From Verrucomicrobiales bacterium (GTDB taxonomy: Bacteria; Verrucomicrobiota; Verrucomicrobiia; Limisphaerales; Palsa-1400): DNA of 51,021 nt. Under the pieces are notes generated by a model that was not told the DNA's origin, ran no database searches, and saw only the letters and a list, made by a program, of their open reading frames with translations. Made by a program: the position numbers and the translations under genes. This document shows positions 6,596 to 16,122 of this stretch, piece by piece (the first letter of the stretch is position 1; the number at the start of each line of letters is the position of its first letter). The DNA is taken from the NCBI GenBank assembly GCA_003140095.1, contig PLIU01000495.1, positions 1 to 51,021 on the forward strand, read 5' to 3'.

Positions 6596-8638
6596 GTGTC
6601 CTTTTCACTCAAAGCATTGATCGACCGTTATGCGGGACGCCATGCCGCGTTGCCCTCGCTGGATGTGCTGGCGTCCTCGGCCTCCCCCGACGAGGCCTTG
6701 GAGGAGAGGCTCAACTGGCTGGTTGACCTGGCGCAATGGATTCGCCGCCCCGGCCATGCCGACGAAACGCAGCCGGCCAACATGTCGATGCAGAGCGGGC
6801 GCTTGCGCCGGTTTCTCGATGTCCTGGAACGCAACCCGCCCTGGAAATTGGCGGTGGCCAGGACGTTGCGTTCGATCATTAGTGAGACGCAAGCGGTGGC
6901 GTTGTTTTCCGAGACCGGCTTGCCGCGGCAATTTGGATTACTGGCAGAAATCGGTCGGCGGTTGGCGCGCCAATACCTGCCGCCGCATCCGGGGTCGGCG
7001 GAATTGGGCGTGCTCTTCGATCGTCTGTTTCCCTACCCCAACGATGACCTCTGGATCGAGAACCTCCAGGAGGCCACGCTGGAGCGATTTGGGGACTTGC
7101 TGGCGCACGGCGTTGGCCCGCAAGAGACGGGCTGGAACAAGCTGCCTGCGGAATTGGAGGACGCGCTGGCTTATTTGGCGGCGCAGATTTGCGTGACCGG
7201 TTGCTCGGGAGGCATCCGGCAACGGTTGAAACATCAAAGCGTCCGCGAGCTGGCGTTTTTTAAATTGGGGACCGCCCTCTCGTCCACTTTCGCCGCGTGC
7301 GCAAAAGGCGATGAGGCCGCGCTGGCGGCGGCGCTGCATGATTTGCAGTCCTTGCTGGACGCCTGCCGTCGCGCCAGAGCCGAGGTGCTGGCACACCTGG
7401 AAAAGAGCGGCGTCAGCACGGAGGTGGTCTATCATCTGGCCTTCATCGAGGCCTCGTTGCAACGGTTTCAAGACTTGCTTCTCCTGGCCTTCGACCCAGC
7501 CAATCTGCTCAGGCGCAGCGCCGGATTTGTCGCGTTGCTGGCGCGGCAAAACCGGGCGCAGGAAAGTATGATCGATTTGCTGCGGCAGAATTGGCGATTG
7601 CTGACACGTAAAATTGTCGAGCGCAGCGGCGAAACCGGCGAACACTACATCGCGCGCAGCCGGCCTGAATATGGGATCATGTTCAAAAGCGCCGCCGGCG
7701 GCGGGGCCATTATGGCCGTCACCACGTGGCTCAAAACCATTGTCCTGGCCTGGAGCAATCCGGGCTTGCTGCAAGGCATCGCCGCCTCGATCAATTACTC
7801 GATCGGATTTGTCGCCATCCAACTGACCGGCTCCACCCTTGCCACCAAACAGCCGGCCAATACCGCCCCCGCCTTGGCCGCCCGGATGCACAACGTCCGC
7901 GAACCGGCGGCGATCGAGCAATTAGTGGATGAAATCGTTTGCCTTGTGCGCTCGCAAATCGCCTCCATCGCCGGCAACCTGGCCTTGGTGGTGCCTTCGA
8001 TGCTGCTGCTGCATTTTTTAATTCTAGGATGCACAGGAAGCCACATCATGCCGCCGGAAAAAGCGCCCAAGGCGATGAATTCCATATCCATCCTGGGGCC
8101 GAGCGTGATTTATGCTGCCTTCACCGGTGTGCTCTTGTGGGCCTCCAGCCTGGTGGCGGCATGGGCCGGCAATTGGTTCGCCTATCATCACATTGGCGAA
8201 GCGCTGGCCACGGATCGCCGCTTGATCCGGGCCTTGGGCGCCTCGCGTGCGGCGCGGTTTGCCCGCTTCTGGACCCGCAACATCGCCGCGTTGAGCGGCA
8301 ACATTTCCTTCGGCTTCATGCTGGGCCTCATCCCGGAAGTAGCTCAGTTCGCCAGCCTTCCTCTGGACATACGACACGTCACGCTCTCGGCCGGCATTTT
8401 GACAGCCTCGCTGGCAACCCTCGGCATTGGCGCCTTGGCGACAAAGGCCTTTGTGCTGGCAGCCTTGGGCATCGCGGGCATTGGCTTGATGAATTTGACC
8501 GTGAGTTTTTGGCTGGCCATGTTCGTTGCTACCCGTGCCTGCGGCATACAATCGCCGGAGCGCCATGCTATCTACGTCGCCGTGGCTCGTCGATTCAGGC
8601 GGCATCCCTTGAGCTTCTTGTTTCCCACTACGCCTTGA
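6596..8638 (+). CDS. Gcr-family 'site-specific recombinase' membrane protein
   Basis: A 680-residue protein matching the family labelled site-specific recombinase (Gcr; PF10136). The most telling stretch is GEHYIARSRPEYGIMFKSAA, followed by GGG and a membrane region. The N-terminal 350 residues are helical and soluble; the C-terminal 330 hold about seven hydrophobic segments. No tyrosine- or serine-recombinase catalytic motif is visible, so the recombinase name comes from family tradition and is doubtful here. The start is GTG at 6596; no better start is visible. Such proteins are best known from Beta- and Gammaproteobacteria, so presence beside verrucomicrobial genes may mean transfer. The role remains unknown. 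Confidence 0.75.
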   Translation: MSFSLKALIDRYAGRHAALPSLDVLASSASPDEALEERLNWLVDLAQWIRRPGHADETQPANMSMQSGRLRRFLDVLERNPPWKLAVARTLRSIISETQAVALFSETGLPRQFGLLAEIGRRLARQYLPPHPGSAELGVLFDRLFPYPNDDLWIENLQEATLERFGDLLAHGVGPQETGWNKLPAELEDALAYLAAQICVTGCSGGIRQRLKHQSVRELAFFKLGTALSSTFAACAKGDEAALAAALHDLQSLLDACRRARAEVLAHLEKSGVSTEVVYHLAFIEASLQRFQDLLLLAFDPANLLRRSAGFVALLARQNRAQESMIDLLRQNWRLLTRKIVERSGETGEHYIARSRPEYGIMFKSAAGGGAIMAVTTWLKTIVLAWSNPGLLQGIAASINYSIGFVAIQLTGSTLATKQPANTAPALAARMHNVREPAAIEQLVDEIVCLVRSQIASIAGNLALVVPSMLLLHFLILGCTGSHIMPPEKAPKAMNSISILGPSVIYAAFTGVLLWASSLVAAWAGNWFAYHHIGEALATDRRLIRALGASRAARFARFWTRNIAALSGNISFGFMLGLIPEVAQFASLPLDIRHVTLSAGILTASLATLGIGALATKAFVLAALGIAGIGLMNLTVSFWLAMFVATRACGIQSPERHAIYVAVARRFRRHPLSFLFPTTP

Positions 8639-9018
8639 TCAACTCACGGCAATGGCAGCACGATTGCGCGGGAAAACCAGCCGCACGGAAAAATTTTGAT
8701 CAGGCCTTTTCTGGCTGACGCCTATAATTTTGCGAATACCCATCTATGCCGGCATATCCCGGCAAATTCCTTCACCCAACGTCTGCTCTCGCTCCGTCCT
8801 TAATCAATCAGTCAATACTATCGCGCGCTACCAGCCGGTGCGTCTCCGTTCATGTGCGGGTTACACCCCATAGCGCCCGTACGGTCCGCTTGTTATTGTC
8901 CTCTCGTACTTTTTAAACGTTATGAAAAACACAGCTCAAGGAAGAGCATGAACAGAATCCGTTCCATCGTGGCGATCCCTTCATCGACGGCTGCCGATCC
9001 GGCTTTCTGAAACCATCT
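8639..9018. other. Intergenic region without a confident gene
   Basis: This 380-base gap holds a perfect 12-base palindrome (8745-8756). A 20-codon frame (8948-9010, MNRIRSIVAIPSST) ends 8 bases before the next gene; it could be a leader peptide, but nothing else supports it. No terminator with a clear stem and T-run was found. Confidence 0.5.
8745..8756. promoter_or_regulatory. 12-base palindrome TATGCCGGCATA
   Basis: A perfect palindrome in the gap upstream of the secreted-protein/RHS pair, about 263 bases from the start at 9019. It could be an operator for a dimeric regulator; there is no second copy to support this. Confidence 0.2.
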
Positions 9019-12000
9019 ATGAAAACGATTATCCCTTCCAACAACAACCTTGTCGCTGCACTCCTCCTTTTTTTCAGCCTCCTCCTTTGCTCTGCCATCT
9101 GCCAAGCGCAAGCGCCGGCCGCAGCCGCGACCAATCAATTGGATTCCACCAACTATATCTGCGTCCAAGCCGGGCCGTATTCGAAAATCTGGCAAAAGTC
9201 GCTCCTCTCCACCAACACCAGCGGAGACGTGACGACCAACGAGCAATCTTACGAAGAGTTGGGAACTGGCATTTCGTATCTGAGCAACGGCCAATATGTG
9301 GATGCCGTCGAAGAGGTTGAATCCGCGCCCGGCGGCGCGCAAGCCATCCAGGGCCGGCACCAAGTTCAGTGGGCCCTCAACGCCAACACCCCCGGCGGGG
9401 CCGTCACTGTCAACACTAGCGACGGCAAGCAGCTCGTCAGCGCTGTTTTTGGTTTGGCGTACTTCGACACCGCCAGCGGTTCCAACGCCCCCATTGGCCA
9501 GTTGAAGGACTGCAACGGCTCCATTGTCGCCCCCAACCAAGTGTTATACGCCGGCGCCTTCAGCAACATCACCGCCGACGTTCTCTACACCTACACCAAG
9601 GCCGGCTTGAGCCAGAACATTGTCCTACGCCAGGCTCCTCCCCCTCCATCCAGCTACGGACTTTCCGACGCGTCAACAATATTGCAGATCTATACTGCGT
9701 TCTTCACTCCGTTGCAGCCGCAAATAACCGCCGTCACCAACGGCAAAGCTGTGGACGACCAAGTCCTGGATTTTGGCGACATGAAAATGGGACCGGGTCA
9801 GGCCTTCTTTCTCAACGGCCAGAACGAGCCTATCACGGAGGGAATCGTCCAAAAACAATGGGTTCACGTCAACAACGCCACCTACCTCGTAGAATCGATC
9901 CATTACGAATCCATTTCAAACCAAATTCAACAATTGCCCCACGCCTCCAATCTCAAGCCCGGCCGAGGCGCCCTCCGGCGGCTGGCTTTTCTGGATCCGC
10001 TTCGAACCGGTCCCGCCCTTCCGACGACTGCGGCGAGGCCGATGAAACTAGTCAGACTTCAGACCGCCTCACCCAGGCTGGTCATGGACTATGCCCTCTT
10101 GAGCAGTTCCACCAACCTGACCCTGCAGGGTGATACCACTTATTTGTTGACAAGTCTTGTCAACATTACAGGAACCGCCTTCCTCGAAGGCGGAACTGGT
10201 GTCAAGTACACGAACGGCGGCACGGCCCAGCTCACCGCCACCAATATCGTCTGTCTGACCGGCCCCTATTCCCCCGGCGTGTTCACCCGCATGAATGACA
10301 ACACCGTCGGATCGGTCATTACCGGCAGCACCGGCGCGCCCGCTCAGAGCGCCATCAGTTATCTGGACTTTGGCTCCTTGGGGACCAATTCCCTCCTCTT
10401 GCGCAATCTGCGCTTCTCCTACGCCAACGATGCCATTTTTGGCTCCATCACTTCCCTCGGCGCCAACTCCATTGAAATTTGGGACTGCCAATTCGTCAAT
10501 TGTGCCGACGCCTTGTGGGCCAGTTCCGTCTCTTACACCGGGTCTGGAGGATTTCCCATTGCCCTTTACAACGTGCTGCTGACCGGCTGCGGCAACGGCG
10601 TGGGCAGTGACAATAGCGGTTCTTCCTACCTCTCCATCAGCGCCATCAATGTGACCGCCGATCACGCGGCCACCTTCCAAACAGGAACGAGCAATGCTTG
10701 CTCCGCCACCAATAGCCTGTTCACATCCGTCACAAATTTGTCGGGCGTTTCTCTGGCCAGTTGCTACACGAACTCCGGCAGCGCGGGCATCTACCAGATC
10801 GTCGGCGCAGGCGGCTATTACCTTGCCGCCGGCAGCCCCTATCGTGACGCGGGCACGGCCAGCATTCCCGCCGCCTTGCTGGCCGATCTGCAAACCGCGA
10901 CCACCTATCCGCCGGTGGTCATTCCCGCCGGTTGGTTCACCAACGATTACACTTTCTTTCCCCAGGCGCAACGGGATACGGACACGCTGGACCTTGGCTA
11001 CCATTATTGTCCGTTTGACTACGCTATCGCCATCGCGCTCTCGAATGTGACCGTCACCGTTCTGCCTGGCACCGCGCTCGCCGCCTACGGCACCACCTAC
11101 GATTACGGCGTCTATCTTTACACCAACGGCGTCTTCAACTGCGCCGGCACCGCCACCAACCCCAATTACCTGGTGCAGTACAACACCGTGCAGGAACAGT
11201 CCAACAACAATTGGACAAATGGGATCACGACTTTTTTCACGCCGGATCTGCTCGACAATTCCTCGGCCAACTTCGCCTTCACGGACTGGTCAGCCCTCAG
11301 CGACGCTCAGGAGATCGCTGGCGGCGGCGCCGCCTGCCCCTTCGCGTTGCAGAATTGCCAATTCTATACCGGGAATCTCACCGGCAACGGACCGGTCATC
11401 ATCGCCACCAATTGTCTATTCCAGCGGGCCAATTTTACGGTCACGGACAGGACTACAGGAAACAGCTCGCAAACCTTCTACAACAATCTGTTTTGGGAGG
11501 GAGAATTGAGTGTGACGCATCATAACACCGGGTCCTATACCTTCCGGGACAACTTGTTCATCCAAACCTCCAACACCCTGACCGGCTCGATCAATTATTG
11601 CAGCAACAACGCCTATGTGACGACAAACTTCGGTGTTCTCTCGCCCACCAACAGCGACGTTTTTCTGACCAACAGCCCGGCCTTCGAAACGGGGGCACTG
11701 GGCCAATACTACTACCCGGCCACCCAAACAAACCTGATTCACGAAGGCAGCCAATCCGCGCCCGCGGCAGGACTTTACCATTACACCGTCACCACCAACA
11801 ACATTATCGAGGGCGCGAACATCGTCAGCATCGGTTTTCATTACGTGGCTGTGGGGAGTAATGGGCTGCCGCTGGACACCAACGGCGACGGAACGCCGGA
11901 TTACCTTGAAGACGCCATTGGCAACGGCCTGGTCAATTCGGGTGAAATTGACTGGCAGGCGGCCGGGGACATGGGGTTGACGGTCATCATCACGCAGCCC

Positions 12001-12024
12001 GTCAATAATTCCACCATCCCGTAG
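9019..12024 (+). CDS. Large secreted beta-helix-like protein with Ca-binding-type C-terminus
   Basis: A 1001-residue exported protein. Residues 1-30 are a signal peptide (LVAALLLFFSLLLCSAICQA, cut after AQA). The body is rich in Thr, Asn, Gly and Ser, with repeated short beta strands and turns such as NSIEIWDCQFVNCADALWAS, consistent with a right-handed parallel beta-helix over about residues 370-850. Near the end, LDTNGDGTPDYLEDAIGNG is a thrombospondin-type-3/EF-hand-like Asp-rich loop expected to bind calcium. The last residues TQPVNNSTIP look like a natural short tail. It lies 39 bases upstream of the C39-RHS gene on the same strand, so the two are probably co-expressed. Function is not known; surface binding or carbohydrate contact is plausible. 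Confidence 0.75.
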   Translation: MKTIIPSNNNLVAALLLFFSLLLCSAICQAQAPAAAATNQLDSTNYICVQAGPYSKIWQKSLLSTNTSGDVTTNEQSYEELGTGISYLSNGQYVDAVEEVESAPGGAQAIQGRHQVQWALNANTPGGAVTVNTSDGKQLVSAVFGLAYFDTASGSNAPIGQLKDCNGSIVAPNQVLYAGAFSNITADVLYTYTKAGLSQNIVLRQAPPPPSSYGLSDASTILQIYTAFFTPLQPQITAVTNGKAVDDQVLDFGDMKMGPGQAFFLNGQNEPITEGIVQKQWVHVNNATYLVESIHYESISNQIQQLPHASNLKPGRGALRRLAFLDPLRTGPALPTTAARPMKLVRLQTASPRLVMDYALLSSSTNLTLQGDTTYLLTSLVNITGTAFLEGGTGVKYTNGGTAQLTATNIVCLTGPYSPGVFTRMNDNTVGSVITGSTGAPAQSAISYLDFGSLGTNSLLLRNLRFSYANDAIFGSITSLGANSIEIWDCQFVNCADALWASSVSYTGSGGFPIALYNVLLTGCGNGVGSDNSGSSYLSISAINVTADHAATFQTGTSNACSATNSLFTSVTNLSGVSLASCYTNSGSAGIYQIVGAGGYYLAAGSPYRDAGTASIPAALLADLQTATTYPPVVIPAGWFTNDYTFFPQAQRDTDTLDLGYHYCPFDYAIAIALSNVTVTVLPGTALAAYGTTYDYGVYLYTNGVFNCAGTATNPNYLVQYNTVQEQSNNNWTNGITTFFTPDLLDNSSANFAFTDWSALSDAQEIAGGGAACPFALQNCQFYTGNLTGNGPVIIATNCLFQRANFTVTDRTTGNSSQTFYNNLFWEGELSVTHHNTGSYTFRDNLFIQTSNTLTGSINYCSNNAYVTTNFGVLSPTNSDVFLTNSPAFETGALGQYYYPATQTNLIHEGSQSAPAAGLYHYTVTTNNIIEGANIVSIGFHYVAVGSNGLPLDTNGDGTPDYLEDAIGNGLVNSGEIDWQAAGDMGLTVIITQPVNNSTIP

Positions 12025-12063
12025 GAATGTAATCAATCAACTTACGAATCGAAAGCAAATCCC

Positions 12064-13980
12064 ATGCCTTTGCCATTAGTCTGTTTGAAATTACGGTTTT
12101 CTTTAAGTTCACCTCGGTTTCCGCGAGTCATTCTTCTAACGGGCGTTGCTGTTTTGTCCGCCACCCTAGCGACTGCGTCGCCTGACGCGCGGCTTGATGC
12201 AGCGACACTTCACGCCGGCGAGTCAAACAATTGCGGAGCGGTTGCGCTCCACCATCTGACCGTAGCCTTGAAGGGTGCAAAGGCGGACACAAGGATCATC
12301 GATGCCGCCCCAGTCCCCGCCAACGGCTTCTCCATGACGGAACTGCTGGCCCTTTCGGCCAAAGCCGGACTTGATTTGCTCGCCGTCCAACTTCCGGCTG
12401 GACCCATCCCTGTGCCGAGCGTGGTGCATTGGAAACGCGGCCATTACAGCGCCATTGTGGATCAGCGGGGAAGCTTCTACGAGGTTTCCGATCCAAGTTC
12501 TCCCAACCGGTGGCTTAGTGACGAAATGATCATGGGAGAATCGAGCGGCGACTTCATGGTGCAGCAAGCCAAAACGACCGCAGCTTGGAAACGTCTGGCC
12601 CAGCCGCAAACCGATCTCATTCGCGGAGGCAGTTATCCCGCTTCAGTCGGCTATCCGGATACCAATGATGCCCTCAATCCTTGTTCGGGGGACTGTTCGA
12701 TTTGTTCCTCCGGGCTGGCGACCTGGAGAGTGTCGGAGCCCTGTGTTACTCTATGGCTGACGGACGAACCGCTGGGCTATAATCCGGGATTGGGGAACCG
12801 AATTTCCTTTCAACTTAACTACAAGCAACGTGAAACGCTGGCGGGAACCAATTCGGCCCTGTTCAGTTGCGGGCAAAAGTGGGATTGTTCCTGGATTAGT
12901 TATGTCATGGCCCCGTCGGCCAGTCCGGGGGTCGCGCCGCTCATGACGTTGGTGCTGGCGGGCGGCGGCGAGCGGAGTTACACGGCGAACGGCGCTACTC
13001 TGGAGTATTACAGTCGTAGCGTGATGAGTGTGACAACGAATACCAGCGGGGTGCTCACCGGTTGCACAGTGCTCTACCCAAATGGCGCGAGCGAATCCTA
13101 CAACTACGTGTTCACCAATTCGGCGGAAGGCGTGCTGTGCTTCCGCACCACACAGGCCGATCCGGCCGGCCACAGCTCGCAATTCATTTACACCAATTCG
13201 AGCGGAACCAACTTTCTGTTGGGTGTCGTGGACACGGACGGGCGCACGAACACATTGAGCTACACGAACACCTCGTTCCGCAACCAGATTACCGGCGTGA
13301 CCGATCCGTTTGGGCGGAGCACGACGCTCCTGTATAACACCATCGGCCTGCTGACCAATATAACCGACGTGATGAATCTTCCCAGTGTGTTCGCTTACGG
13401 TTATGGCACCAACCAGTGGATCACCTCCCTGACTACGCCCTACGGCGCAACCACATTCAGCCTCACCGACAATGAACTGACCACCAATAATGCCGTTGAC
13501 CGCGCGGTCTTGGTGGTGGACCCGTTGGGTGGAACAAATCTTTATGTCTCCCGCTACCAGGCCAGTTTTCTCATCGGCGCCAGCTGCACCGCGCCGAATG
13601 AACCGGCGGCCGCGCCATCCTTCTTCTCCAGTTCCATGACCAATCTGAATAGCTGGCATTGGGGCCCCATGCAATGCCCGCAATTTTCCACGACAAACAT
13701 GTACTCTTTCGCCCCGGCAGACTACCTTAAGGGCCGACAGCGCAACTGGCTGTTCGGGTTCAATGGAGTTTCCTTCAGCGACGCGCTCAACATGGAACAG
13801 GCGGTCAGTCCGAACGGCGGCACGCCCGGCCTGCAAACTTGGAGCGCTTACGACGGTGAAAGCGCTTTCGAGCAAGGCACCAACGCGCTGCCGGCGGTGT
13901 CGGCCTGGAACCTGCCTGATGGCAACAGCTACTACGCGTGGACTCAACGGAACGTCTGGGGGAACCCGGCCGTCGTGTAA
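12064..13980 (+). CDS. Exported C39-peptidase-like domain fused to RHS repeats (interrupted by TAA)
   Basis: 638 codons before a stop. Residues about 20-39 are a signal-like hydrophobic segment ending TLATASP. Residues 45-165 resemble a C39 cysteine peptidase: Cys57 in NNCGAVAL, His127 in RGHYSAIV and Asp143 in EVSDPS give the expected Cys-His-Asp triad order. From about residue 215 the sequence becomes RHS/YD-type (NRISFQLNYKQRE, then DGRTNTLSYTN, DPFGRSTTLLYN). RHS proteins form a beta-barrel shell that encloses a C-terminal cargo domain. C39 domains are mostly cytoplasmic parts of bacteriocin ABC exporters, so an exported one on an RHS shell is unusual. The frame continues past the TAA at 13978-13980 for 302 more codons. 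Confidence 0.75.
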   Translation: MPLPLVCLKLRFSLSSPRFPRVILLTGVAVLSATLATASPDARLDAATLHAGESNNCGAVALHHLTVALKGAKADTRIIDAAPVPANGFSMTELLALSAKAGLDLLAVQLPAGPIPVPSVVHWKRGHYSAIVDQRGSFYEVSDPSSPNRWLSDEMIMGESSGDFMVQQAKTTAAWKRLAQPQTDLIRGGSYPASVGYPDTNDALNPCSGDCSICSSGLATWRVSEPCVTLWLTDEPLGYNPGLGNRISFQLNYKQRETLAGTNSALFSCGQKWDCSWISYVMAPSASPGVAPLMTLVLAGGGERSYTANGATLEYYSRSVMSVTTNTSGVLTGCTVLYPNGASESYNYVFTNSAEGVLCFRTTQADPAGHSSQFIYTNSSGTNFLLGVVDTDGRTNTLSYTNTSFRNQITGVTDPFGRSTTLLYNTIGLLTNITDVMNLPSVFAYGYGTNQWITSLTTPYGATTFSLTDNELTTNNAVDRAVLVVDPLGGTNLYVSRYQASFLIGASCTAPNEPAAAPSFFSSSMTNLNSWHWGPMQCPQFSTTNMYSFAPADYLKGRQRNWLFGFNGVSFSDALNMEQAVSPNGGTPGLQTWSAYDGESAFEQGTNALPAVSAWNLPDGNSYYAWTQRNVWGNPAVV

Positions 13981-14886
13981 GAGACTTGGTCGCAATCCTT
14001 TGGCGGCCCATCCCTGATCCGAACCAACCAGTATTTCTACTACACCAAAGGCATTGACCTGCAGCAACAAATCGGACCTCTGGGCGAGACAATGGGCGGC
14101 TTTAGCTACGACACCCGTCATGATGTGCTGACGGCAACCAACGCGGTTGGATACGTGGCGACTTACACATACGATGGCCAGGCGCGCTTGACCAGCGTGA
14201 CCAGCCAAGCGGGCCTCACGACGACCAACGCCTATTCCTCTTCGGGCGCTTACACCAATTGGATTCAGCAACGTATTGATCTCCAAATCCACCGCACGAA
14301 TTCCTATTTCTATTCCAATGATCTTGTCGTGATCCAGACGAACGAGCTTGGCCTTATGACCACCAACACGTGGGACAATCTCCAGCGCCTGACCAGCAGG
14401 TCATTTCCCGACTCCACTTATATTTCCAACATTTACGTCAATCTGGACCGGATCAAAAGCATTGACCGGCTTGGCAATCAAACCAAGTACGGCTACGACG
14501 ACTTGAGACACTTGGTGGCAGTGACCAACGCTCTGACCAACGTGACCCTTTCCACCTATTGCACCTGCGGCGCCTTGGAATCGGTGCAGGACGCGCTGGG
14601 CTATGTCACGTCCTTTTCTTATGACATCGCGGGACGCCGGGTCAACATCACTTATCCCGACACAACATCCATGTCAAACAACTATAACCTTTTAAGCCAG
14701 ATTACAAACACGCTAGACGGGGCCGGGAGAGGCGTGACAAACCGGTACACCGATCAAGGTCTTTTGTACGCCTCCAGCAACGGCGCCGGACGCGTGTTTC
14801 TGAATTCGTTTGACATTGAGAATCGGTTGACAAACAGCGTGGATGGCAACGGCGTCGTGACGACGAATATTCTACGCCGCCGGTAA
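13981..14886 (+). pseudogene. 3' continuation of the RHS gene, truncated
   Basis: In the same frame as the C39-RHS gene, 302 sense codons follow its TAA, beginning ETWSQSFGGPSLIRTNQYF and holding many YD-type units (ATYTYDGQARLTSVTSQAG, TNTWDNLQRLTSR, YGYDDLRHLVAVTNAL). ATG at 14092 could restart translation but is internal to the domain. The end is abrupt: after DGNGVVTTN the RHS sequence stops near 14870 and the next bases belong to a helicase gene in another frame. The RHS core, its cleavage site and the toxin or cargo tip are missing. The remnant is therefore broken twice, once by a point nonsense change and once by a rearrangement. Confidence 0.7.
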
Positions 14887-16024
14887 TGATTACCGTGGCC
14901 AACCGCACGGAAACTGCCGCCCGCGTGAAAAACGTGTTCGACAAGAAGAAGGTTTTGATTGATGAACTCTGTCACGCGGAATGACTCTTCACATTGATTC
15001 CAAAGTGCTCGATATGGCGGAAGCGAAAGAGGACGAGGGCGAAACGCAACCAGATAACGGCGCGGGTGACGATGACGACGAGCCGAAACAGAAGAAATTG
15101 ACCAAGGCGGAGCAGGCGGAATTGCTGCGCAAGATCGTTGATACCGTGGGCAAAGTTGGCGAACCTGGCGAGAAAATCCAGAATGTGATTTCGGTTGGAA
15201 TGCTGTCGGAAGGATGGGATGCGAAGACCGTGACACACATCATGGGCTTACGGGCTTTTTCGAGCCAGTTGCTTTGCGAGCAGGTGGTCGGTCGCGGCTT
15301 GCGCCGGACGAGCTACGAGACGAAAAAGGGTAAGCACCCGATCACGGACGAGGAAGTGGAACTTTTTGAGGCGGAGTACGTGAACATTTTTGGAGTGCCG
15401 TTCACTTTCCTTCCACACGAAGGCGGGGCCGATGGCCCACTGCCGCCGCCGCCACCGAAGACGCGGATTGAACCGGCAAGGGAAAAGGTTGGCTTTTTGA
15501 TTAGCTGGCCTAACATCATCCGCATTGACCATGTTTATCGCCCCAAGCTGGAATTGGATTTGAAAAAGATCGAGCCGCTGGTGCTCAACGCAACGGACAA
15601 TATCGAAAATGCGGAGTTGGCTGCCGTCGTGGCGGGCAAGCCGAATCTAGCGGTGATGACGGAGATTGACCTGCAAGCGTTGGCCGTGCGTTTCCGATTC
15701 CAGAAGATCGTTTTTGAGGTCGCCCGCGATGTCTATGACCAGCTGAAGCCAGGGTGGAAAGGCAACAAAGAAAGCCTGCTGGCCCAGGTCATCCGGCAGG
15801 TCGAGAAATTCATCGCCTCGCCGATGCTCGAAATCAATCCACCGCTGTTCTATCAGGACGAGATGAAGCGCCGCGTGCTGGTGGCCTTGAACATCCGCAT
15901 CAACCCGCGAGAGGACGACGTTCCGAGCGGCCAGATCGGGCTGCCGTTGGGCGCAGCCGAGGGCATTCGGAGAATCCTTGATCGCGTCGAAAACCTCGCC
16001 GGAGATGGCAATCTTCGTGATTGA
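14872..16024 (+). pseudogene. C-terminal fragment of a SF2 helicase / restriction-type enzyme, frameshifted
   Basis: Reading begins in one frame with TPPVMITVANRTETAARVKN and passes to ELCHAE and a TGA at about 14981-14983. It then shifts by one base to THLHIDSKVL-like sequence in the frame starting at 14981. The long frame carries helicase motif V (SEGWDAKTVTHIMGLRAF) and motif VI (QLLCEQVVGRGLRR) of a DEAD/DEAH-type superfamily 2 enzyme, as found in type III-like restriction proteins (BPTD_3080-like). The Walker A and DEAH half is missing, replaced upstream by the RHS remnant. The C-terminal nuclease-like end is also lost after LVALNIRIN. It is a relic of a defence gene. Confidence 0.75.
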
Positions 16025-16122
16025 AAGCAGCGGCGACCCGGATTTGAACGCAACCAACGAGGAAATCACTTGGCTCAAGTGATGTGCTTTTGCGGAATCT
16101 TGAAGGAATGATGAAGGCAACA

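Noticed and set aside
8948-9010. 20-codon leader-peptide frame upstream of the secreted protein
   Set aside because: No attenuator structure or regulatory codon run is visible; short frames like this are common by chance.
12751-14292. Minus-strand frame of 513 codons opposite the RHS gene
   Set aside because: No recognisable domain and antisense to clear RHS repeats.
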